Shown piece by piece: positions 7,634 through 13,049 of a DNA stretch of 14,477 nt. The DNA lies in assembly GCA_002683195.1 (NCBI GenBank), contig NYSW01000082.1, forward strand, positions 8,438 through 22,914, written 5' to 3'. Within the stretch, counting starts at the first letter, position 1; each line of letters begins with the position of its first letter. A program made the translations under genes and the position numbers. The DNA is from Phycisphaerae bacterium. Lineage in GTDB: Bacteria > Planctomycetota > Phycisphaerae > Phycisphaerales > SM1A02. The notes under the pieces are model-generated. The model had not been told where the DNA came from. It was given only the letters and a program-made list of their open reading frames with translations, and searched no databases.

Positions 7634-7741
7634 GACAGGGCGGGTACTCGTCGGCCCGGGTCGGCACTGGAAAGCCGGGGCGAATGATCGTTTGGTCTCT
7701 AAGTTGTCGGACCAAGGCGAGTTGACGACGAGATTTGGTTC

Positions 7742-7771
7742 TTGACATAGGTTCCTCTCGGCCTCGATACT
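7742..7771 (+). promoter_or_regulatory. Sigma70-type promoter for the HU gene
   Basis: TTGACA (7742-7747) and GATACT (7766-7771) are separated by 18 nt. The -35 is perfect and the -10 matches four of six. Initiation would fall near 7778, leaving a leader of about 90 nt before the HU start. This is the best promoter candidate in the window. Confidence 0.6.
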
Positions 7772-7778
7772 CATTGAA

Positions 7779-7854
7779 GCTGGGGGATTGAAGTAAGCCG
7801 TAGTTCGGACGCATACCGCGGCCGTCCCATGGTCTCATCTCAGTCAACCCCAGC
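7779..7854 (+). promoter_or_regulatory. Potentially structured 5' leader of the HU mRNA
   Basis: GCTGGGG (7779-7785), at the predicted 5' end, is exactly complementary to CCCCAGC (7848-7854), which abuts the AAGGGA Shine-Dalgarno (7855-7860). Inside, GGACG (7807-7811) pairs with CGTCC (7823-7827). The leader may thus fold into a closed domain next to the ribosome site, with possible translational control. No known riboswitch class is recognised. Confidence 0.35.
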
Positions 7855-7866
7855 AAGGGAAAGTCG

Positions 7867-8241
7867 ATGGCCACCCAACTCTCTCCAGAAGTCGAAACAG
7901 TCGGAGAAGCAACTTCAATTCTCCTTGGGAAGACGGCGGAACGCCGAACCCAGACCACCACCAAGAAAGAAATGGTCGACCGGATCGCCGCAGTCACGAA
8001 TCAATCGAGGTCGGATGTGAAACGCACCATCCAGACTTTTCTCGACGAAATCATCGAAGAACTCGGGAAAGGCAATCGCCTGGAGTTCCGCGACTTCGGC
8101 GTCTTCGAGACGCGAGAGCGAGCGGCCCGTCGGGCCCAGAATCCCAAGACGCTCGAGCAGGTCGAAGTACCGGCCCGACGGACCGTGAAGTTCAAGACCG
8201 GTCGCCTGATGAAGGCCAGGGTCGAGGGCGGCGAAGAGTGA
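7867..8241 (+). CDS. HU/IHF-family DNA-binding protein with N-terminal extension
   Basis: HU-family proteins are small dimeric nucleoid proteins that bend DNA. Residues 32-116 are the HU fold: TKKEMVDRIA (32-41), helical pair to about 68, FRDFGVFETRERAARR (74-89), and NP (92-93), where Pro93 is the residue that intercalates into DNA, then VPARRTVKFKTGRLMK (101-116). The usual GRNP...TG becomes AQNPKTLE. Thirty-one residues precede the domain; they are polar and unlike the core. The ATG at 7867 is favoured by the AAGGGA site 6 nt upstream. The gene has its own promoter (7742-7771) and terminator (8246-8272), so it looks monocistronic. It cannot be assigned to HU rather than IHF subunits from sequence alone. 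Confidence 0.92.
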   Translation: MATQLSPEVETVGEATSILLGKTAERRTQTTTKKEMVDRIAAVTNQSRSDVKRTIQTFLDEIIEELGKGNRLEFRDFGVFETRERAARRAQNPKTLEQVEVPARRTVKFKTGRLMKARVEGGEE

Positions 8242-8245
8242 TTCG

Positions 8246-8272
8246 AAACTCGGGTCTTCCGTCCCGGGTTTT
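8246..8272 (+). terminator. Rho-independent terminator of the HU gene
   Basis: AAACTCGGG (8246-8254) pairs with CCCGGGTTT (8263-8271), giving a 9-bp stem with one G-U pair and an 8-nt loop, running into a TTTT tract (8269-8272). It starts 5 nt after the HU stop codon. The T-tract is short but the geometry is good. Confidence 0.65.
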
Positions 8273-8341
8273 CCACCATTGCATGTGGACCGTTGGACGG
8301 CTGCGAGGCGTATTCGCCCGGCCGTCCTCTCAGCGCGCACA

Positions 8342-9853
8342 ATGAACGACATGGAACAATCGTCCGGTCGAAAAGGTCGTGGGGGTCCGGGCAAGGGCCG
8401 CCGGGGTGAGGATTCCCAGCCGATGCGGATGGAGGAACTCTCTCGGCTCGCCGAGGCGATGCCGCCGCACGCGCTCGAGGCCGAGGTCTCCCTTCTCGGC
8501 TCGATGCTGCTTGATCCTTCCGTGGTCTCCGACATCGTGGGCATCGTCAAGACCGGAACCGATTTTCATCGGCCGGCGCACTCGATCATCTTCGACCTGA
8601 TGATCAGTTGCTACGACCGCACCGCCACGATCGACGTGGTTCAGATTCATCAATTGCTGATCGACCAGGGGCTGCTCGACGACATCGGTGGGCTCGACTA
8701 CCTGGTCCACCTCGCAGAGAGCGTGCCCACGGCGGCCAACGCCAGCCGATACGCCCGCATCGTTCGTGAGAAGGCGACGCTGCGCGAGTTGATCACCGCG
8801 GCGGGTGAGACGCTGCGTGATGCTCACTCCGGAGATCTCGAGGTTGCGCAGGTTCTCGAAGGTGCGGAGCAACGGATCTTCCGCATCGCGCAGCATCGTG
8901 AGCAGCAGGTCGCCTCCAGTCTGAGTGAGCTTCTCGACGAGGTGATGAAGTCGATCGAGGAAGCCGATGGGGGTGCGACCGGCGTGCCATGCGGATTCGC
9001 CGAATTGGATGAGATGCTCAACGGCCTGCAGCCGGGCGAGCTCCTCATCCTCGCGGCTCGGCCGTCGATGGGCAAGACCGCGTTCGCACTCAACATCGCC
9101 GAGCAGATGGCGGTGAACGGACATGGAGTCGGGGTCTTCAGCCTGGAAATGGGAAAGCAGCAGTTGGTGCAGCGAATGCTGTGCGCCCGAGGGCGGATCG
9201 ATTCCCAACGCATGCGTCGAAGCATGTTGCGGGAGGACGACTTCAAGCGACTGATGGCGGCGTGCGCCGACCTTCAGGACGCGCCGATCTTCATCGACGA
9301 CACTCCCGGCCTGTCACTTCTGCAGCTTCGTTCCAAGGCTCGCCGGATGAAGGATCGTCACGACATCAAGGCGATCGTCATCGACTATCTGCAGTTGATG
9401 AGTGCCGGTGGCCGGGTTGAAAGTCGACAGATCGAAGTTTCGGAGATCAGTCGTGGCGTCAAGGCGATGGCGCGTGAATTGAAGGTGCCCGTCCTGTGCC
9501 TGAGCCAGCTCAACCGAGCCGCCGAGCAACGAGAGGGGCATCGTCCTCGCATGAGTGATCTTCGTGAGTCCGGCTCGATCGAGCAGGACGCCGACGGGGT
9601 GATGATGCTGCACCGGGAGGAGTACTACCACCGGGGCGATCAGGAATGGCTTGACCAGAATCCCGACAAGCATGGCGTTGCCGAGGTCATCGTCGCGAAG
9701 CAGCGAAATGGCCCGACCGGAGTCGCGAATCTGGCTTGGGACGCGGCGAGCACGAAGTTCCATGACCTCAGTTACTCCACGCCTCCCGCCGATCTCGGTG
9801 CGGCACCCGGTGCATCGAACGAATGGGGTGATCCGGGCGGAATCCCCACCTGA
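8342..9853 (+). CDS. dnaB: Replicative DNA helicase DnaB
   Basis: DnaB is the hexameric 5'-3' helicase that unwinds DNA at the replication fork. The 503-residue protein has a basic, Gly-rich N-terminal tail (about 1-30), the DnaB N-terminal domain (about 40-145; PPHALEAEVSLLGSMLLDP at 41-59), a linker, and the RecA-like C-terminal domain (about 210-478). The latter contains Walker A ARPSMGKTA (239-247), Walker B VIDYLQL (346-352), SQLNR (388-392) and DLRESGSIEQDAD (406-418). About 25 low-complexity residues follow. The ATG at 8342 is preferred; an ATG three codons later and an in-frame TTG at 8279 are alternatives, and no strong Shine-Dalgarno distinguishes them. It follows the HU terminator, so it needs its own promoter in the 70 nt between, where I see no clear box. 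Confidence 0.96.
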   Translation: MNDMEQSSGRKGRGGPGKGRRGEDSQPMRMEELSRLAEAMPPHALEAEVSLLGSMLLDPSVVSDIVGIVKTGTDFHRPAHSIIFDLMISCYDRTATIDVVQIHQLLIDQGLLDDIGGLDYLVHLAESVPTAANASRYARIVREKATLRELITAAGETLRDAHSGDLEVAQVLEGAEQRIFRIAQHREQQVASSLSELLDEVMKSIEEADGGATGVPCGFAELDEMLNGLQPGELLILAARPSMGKTAFALNIAEQMAVNGHGVGVFSLEMGKQQLVQRMLCARGRIDSQRMRRSMLREDDFKRLMAACADLQDAPIFIDDTPGLSLLQLRSKARRMKDRHDIKAIVIDYLQLMSAGGRVESRQIEVSEISRGVKAMARELKVPVLCLSQLNRAAEQREGHRPRMSDLRESGSIEQDADGVMMLHREEYYHRGDQEWLDQNPDKHGVAEVIVAKQRNGPTGVANLAWDAASTKFHDLSYSTPPADLGAAPGASNEWGDPGGIPT

Positions 9854-9916
9854 TCCGATCGTTCAGTCGGGTGCTCGGATGTGTCGCAGGGTTCGTCGGT
9901 ACACTTCGGACGCTCC

Positions 9917-10486
9917 ATGGACGACACTGATTCCGAGCAACTGGCCCTCCTTGTCTCCGCCGCGGCGCGGGGTGATCAATCGGCCTGGAAGTCGATCGTC
10001 GAGCGCTGCGCGCCTCGAATGCACGCGATCGTGCGCGCTCAATGTCGAGACGATGAACTGGCCGAGGAAATCGTCCAATCCACATTCTGCACGGTGGTTC
10101 GCAAGCTTCCGGACTACGAGGAGGGGGGCCGGTTCGAGGCTTGGCTGATGCGAATCGCCATGAATCGCCTTCGAGACGAAATGCGGCGACGGGGCCGGCA
10201 GGCGGTACCCACCGACTCGCCCACGCTGATCGGGCTCGCCGGAGGGGTCGACCAGCCTCTTCCAGACGCCGATGCCCTTCCCACCGGCCCGCTTCTGCAA
10301 TGCCTGGAACGCCTTTCTGAGGCCGATCGCGAGGTTCTACACCTCCGCCACATGGGTGGGCTGAGCTTCAAAGAGATCTCCGAGGCCCTTGAAACCCCGA
10401 TTGGGACGTTGCTGGCCCGCCACCATCGGGCCCTCAAGAAGCTTCGGGGTTTCCTCGAGGATGCTGGCGTGGAGGTGCCCGAATGA
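9917..10486 (+). CDS. ECF-type RNA polymerase sigma-70 factor
   Basis: This 189-residue protein has the two-domain ECF layout. Region 2 (about 23-93) includes ELAEEIVQSTFCTVVRKL (47-64) and FEAWLMRIAMNRLRDEMRR (73-91), matching the core-binding and -10 recognition helices. Region 4 (about 128-180) includes LSEADREVLHLRHMGGLSFKEIS and a helix-turn-helix before RALKKLRGFL (171-180) that would read the -35. The ATG at 9917 is chosen; an in-frame GTG at 9881 lies nearer dnaB, and neither has a strong Shine-Dalgarno. It heads a run of genes linked by overlaps, and a membrane protein that may be its anti-sigma factor is encoded just downstream. It probably controls an envelope-related regulon. The ECF subgroup cannot be assigned here. 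Confidence 0.9.
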   Translation: MDDTDSEQLALLVSAAARGDQSAWKSIVERCAPRMHAIVRAQCRDDELAEEIVQSTFCTVVRKLPDYEEGGRFEAWLMRIAMNRLRDEMRRRGRQAVPTDSPTLIGLAGGVDQPLPDADALPTGPLLQCLERLSEADREVLHLRHMGGLSFKEISEALETPIGTLLARHHRALKKLRGFLEDAGVEVPE

Positions 10487-10608
10487 GTTTCTGGGACCTG
10501 ATTTCCCATCAGGCGGATCAATTTTCGCTTCTTCCAGTTGGAGTTCGGCAATTCCCCGGCTTCAGCCGCGTTTCACGACAGGCTCCCCACGCGGAGATCG
10601 ATCGATGA
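10483..10608 (+). CDS. Candidate 41-residue small protein between sigma and anti-sigma genes
   Basis: An ATG at 10483 overlaps the sigma stop (ATGA), and the frame ends at a TGA (10606-10608) that overlaps the ATG of the next gene, again as ATGA. A strong GGAGGTG Shine-Dalgarno (10471-10477) lies 5 nt before the ATG. The product starts MSFWDLISHQADQF, has no membrane helix or signal peptide, and is Arg-rich in its last third. Third-position GC is only about 54%, lower than expected for genes here, and no family is recognised. It could be a real small protein, or only a coupling ORF that carries ribosomes across the 118-nt gap to the downstream gene. Confidence 0.4.
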   Translation: MSFWDLISHQADQFSLLPVGVRQFPGFSRVSRQAPHAEIDR

Positions 10609-11156
10609 CGAACTCGAAATCGCCAAATTCCTCAGATCCATCGGCTTCGAACGACGAGGCCGTGCCTGGTGATCTGCGTGCACTTGATGCCGCCCTGTCG
10701 GAGACGCTTCGGAGCTCCGTGGCCGACTCATCTCCTCCCGGTCTGGCGGAGCGGGTATTCGAGGCCTCGGTGGTGGACCTTCCAACCAAGGTCCTGCCCT
10801 TTGAATCCGAGCCCCGGATCTGGCGATTCTCCTACGTTGGGTACGCCGCGATGATTCTGGTCTCGGTGCTTGCCTTCCTTGCGATCACTCAACGCGAAGG
10901 CGACCTCGAGAGTGACCGGGTCGAGCTGGCTGGGGCCACGCTTGAGGATTTCAAGATCGAGGGCCCTCGGGACTCCGAAGTGATGTTGGTGGCCGTGCTT
11001 GATCCGGATGAAGGATGGTTCGAGGAAGACCAGTTCCACGGCAGCCTCGGCGGCGGCCTCGATATCGGGGTCGGTGCGATACTTCACTCCCGGATGTTCG
11101 GGGTCGATGAACTTTCAAGTGATGTACTCGCCATGCTCGGAGGGCCTGCTTCGTGA
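10605..11156 (+). CDS. Putative membrane-bound anti-sigma factor
   Basis: This 183-residue protein has a cytoplasmic N-terminal part (1-75) rich in Ser, Asp and Glu, with LDAALSETLRSS and PPGLAERVFEAS segments, one membrane helix (about 76-95, YVGYAAMILVSVLAFLAI) and an acidic extracytoplasmic part (about 96-183). No zinc-binding HxxxCxxC motif of ZAS-type anti-sigma factors is present. The assignment rests on position directly after an ECF sigma gene and on topology, not on a domain match. The ATG at 10605 has a GGAG site 8 nt upstream. The stop overlaps the next ATG by 1 nt (TGATG). If the assignment is right, it holds the sigma factor at the membrane until an envelope signal arrives. Confidence 0.65.
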   Translation: MTNSKSPNSSDPSASNDEAVPGDLRALDAALSETLRSSVADSSPPGLAERVFEASVVDLPTKVLPFESEPRIWRFSYVGYAAMILVSVLAFLAITQREGDLESDRVELAGATLEDFKIEGPRDSEVMLVAVLDPDEGWFEEDQFHGSLGGGLDIGVGAILHSRMFGVDELSSDVLAMLGGPAS

Positions 11157-11932
11157 TGAAGCCGCGTCTGCGACCGGTACGGCGGCTCATCATTCCCGCC
11201 GTGATGTCGACATTCTTCGTGCTGGCTTCCGCGGAAATCATGGCCAGCCCGCCGATGCCGGCGTCTCTGGAGCGTGCTTCGGAGGCGAATCCCGCGTCGC
11301 CCAAAAGCCAGGAACCGCCAGCGAGACGGCGGGGTCGAAGCTTCAGCGACAAGGATCTGGAGTCGATCATCGAGGTGGCGGAAGATATCTCGCCGGAATG
11401 GGCTTCTTCTCTGCGAAAGAGACTGGCCGACGACCCCGACAACGCTCGATCTGACTTTCGGATGTACGGCCGGAGGCTCTTTGGCCTGCTGATGCTCAAG
11501 CGGCAGAATCCCGATCTCTACACGATCAGGGTCGCGGAACTGGCGTTGAAGAAGGGAATCACCGACCGGGCGACCGAGTATCACCTGGCGCTGCAGAGTG
11601 ACGCGTCCAAGGCGGAAGTCATCGCCGAGCAACTTCGCGAGATGGTCAAGGAAAGCGTCGATCTTGAACTGAGGGCCCGGGCCATGGAACTCGAGGCCCT
11701 CGACCTTGCGGTTCGAGATCTTCGGAACAGATTGCTGGGCGAAGTCAACGAGCGAGAGGTTCGGGTCGAAACGCTCTGGAAGGCATTGTTGGACAAGTCT
11801 GGTCTCGAAGATGGACGGAATGATCCCTTCGGAGGACTTGGCGGTCTCGATGGCCGAAAGGGGAGCCGGCCGGGGGTTGGTTGGCGAGGACCCGGGCGTT
11901 CATCTCCTGAGATCGATGGTGATCGCGGGTGA
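11156..11932 (+). CDS. Hypothetical exported helix-rich protein
   Basis: This 258-residue protein has a basic n-region, a hydrophobic stretch (about 11-26) and a small-residue site (ASA or MAS, residues 24-31) that suits signal peptidase I, so it is probably periplasmic. Residues 62-215 are almost wholly predicted helix with heptad-like Leu/Glu/Arg patterning (KDLESIIEVAEDISPEW, then AEQLREMVKESVDLELRARA). The last 40 residues are Gly/Pro/Arg-rich and probably disordered. The overall build recalls periplasmic helical stress sensors encoded beside ECF sigma factors, but I see no LTxxQ motif and claim no family. The start is ATG at 11156, overlapping the putative anti-sigma stop; a GTG one codon earlier is possible. 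Its stop overlaps the permease start by 4 nt (GTGA). Confidence 0.68.
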   Translation: MKPRLRPVRRLIIPAVMSTFFVLASAEIMASPPMPASLERASEANPASPKSQEPPARRRGRSFSDKDLESIIEVAEDISPEWASSLRKRLADDPDNARSDFRMYGRRLFGLLMLKRQNPDLYTIRVAELALKKGITDRATEYHLALQSDASKAEVIAEQLREMVKESVDLELRARAMELEALDLAVRDLRNRLLGEVNEREVRVETLWKALLDKSGLEDGRNDPFGGLGGLDGRKGSRPGVGWRGPGRSSPEIDGDRG

Positions 11933-12993
11933 GCGACTCGTTGGTCGGCGTCGAAGACGCTCCCGGAAATCATGTCGAGCCCGGAACCGGACGGCGAGTG
12001 GTCGCTCGAATCCGGCTCGTGAGCCTTCTCGGCTTCCTGATGCTTGGAATCGTGCTCGGCTCCTGCTTCGGGACCCTGCCCTGGACTCTTGGGCTGGTCA
12101 CGATGACGGGGGAGTCCGTCGCGGCCCCGACGAGCCTGGAACGCCGATACGAAGCCGGGGATCTGGATCTCAATCACCTTCCGCCGTGGCCCGCGGGTAT
12201 CCCATTGGCGACGTCCGAACGGATGGCTTCGATCGAGGCTGCCGGTGGGTACGTTCCTGATCGCATTCTCGGTACCGATCCTTTCGGCCGGAGCCTTCTG
12301 GTTCGGGTTCTCCTGGGAGGGGCGGTGAGCCTCGGAATCGGGGTCGCCTCCGCGGTCTTCGCCGTTCTGATCGGAACCCTGGTGGGGGGGATCTCCGGGT
12401 TCGCTGGTGGCCGAGTCGATGCCGTTTCGATGCGAATCGTCGATGTTCTCTACGGTCTGCCCTACATCCTGCTCGTGGTGCTGATCTCCGTGGCGGCCGA
12501 AGGGGTCGCCTCGAGACTGGATCTCGATCCGAGTTCCGCGGCCCGACAGGGCGTGAATGTGGCGACCCTGCTCGTGGCGATCGGTGGCGTGGGTTGGCTC
12601 ACGACCGCCCGAGTCGTTCGGGGGCAGGTCCTGAGCCTCCGAGAACAACCGTTCATGGAAGCCTGTCGAGCCCAGGGGATGGGGCCGGTCCGGCAGTTCA
12701 CCCGACATCTTCTCCCCAATCTGGTGGGGCCGATCGTCGTCTACGGGACACTCGCGGTTCCGGCTGCCATCCTGTCCGAAAGTTTTCTGAGTTTCCTGGG
12801 CATCGGGGTGGAAGCGCCACTTCCCAGCTGGGGGAACCTTGCCAGCGACGCTCTCGGCGAACTCAATTCGCCTCAGGGCCGATGGTGGCTGCTCTTCTGG
12901 CCCTGCCTTTTCATCGCGATCACGCTGGTGAGTCTGAATCTGGTGGGTGACCGGCTCAAGGCGAAGTTTGATCCTGCAGACGGGTCCGCGTAG
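11929..12993 (+). CDS. ABC transporter permease, DppC/OppC type
   Basis: This inner-membrane subunit belongs to a dipeptide/oligopeptide/nickel-type importer. Of 354 residues, the first helix lies at about 29-50. A periplasmic segment follows and ends in the typical DppC motif ILGTDPFGRSLLVRVLLGG (113-131). The transport domain has further helices at about 133-155, 169-190, 210-226, 265-290 and 320-340. The EAA coupling loop that contacts the ATPase is visible as EACRAQGMGPVRQFTRHLLPN (244-264), and SFLSFLGIGVEAPLPSWG (285-302) is also typical. The start is a GTG at 11929, overlapping the previous stop. The partner permease and ATPases are not in the window; they may follow the solute-binding gene. 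Substrate is unknown. Confidence 0.93.
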   Translation: MSDSLVGVEDAPGNHVEPGTGRRVVARIRLVSLLGFLMLGIVLGSCFGTLPWTLGLVTMTGESVAAPTSLERRYEAGDLDLNHLPPWPAGIPLATSERMASIEAAGGYVPDRILGTDPFGRSLLVRVLLGGAVSLGIGVASAVFAVLIGTLVGGISGFAGGRVDAVSMRIVDVLYGLPYILLVVLISVAAEGVASRLDLDPSSAARQGVNVATLLVAIGGVGWLTTARVVRGQVLSLREQPFMEACRAQGMGPVRQFTRHLLPNLVGPIVVYGTLAVPAAILSESFLSFLGIGVEAPLPSWGNLASDALGELNSPQGRWWLLFWPCLFIAITLVSLNLVGDRLKAKFDPADGSA

Positions 12994-13004
12994 CCTGCAG
13001 GATC
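12970..13004 (+). repeat. Perfect 10-bp inverted repeat spanning the permease stop codon
   Basis: GATCCTGCAG (12970-12979) is exactly complementary to CTGCAGGATC (12995-13004), with a 15-nt loop containing the TAG stop. No T-tract follows, so it is not a standard terminator. It may stabilise or process the mRNA between the permease and the solute-binding protein. Confidence 0.55.
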
Positions 13005-13049
13005 CTCCGGCGTCGCTGGAAGCCTCTCGATCGATGGAAACGGACAGAT

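Noticed and set aside
7692..7715. TTGGTC/GACCAA stem with 12-nt loop after the lipoprotein gene
   Set aside because: It is short, has no T-tract on either strand and lies 58 nt past the stop, so I do not call it a terminator.
8330..9208. A 292-codon minus-strand frame opposite dnaB
   Set aside because: It is a shadow of the conserved helicase gene; no protein family is recognisable.
11581..12708. A 375-codon minus-strand frame opposite the exported protein and permease
   Set aside because: It has a low-complexity, polar composition without a domain, and the plus-strand permease motifs are unambiguous.
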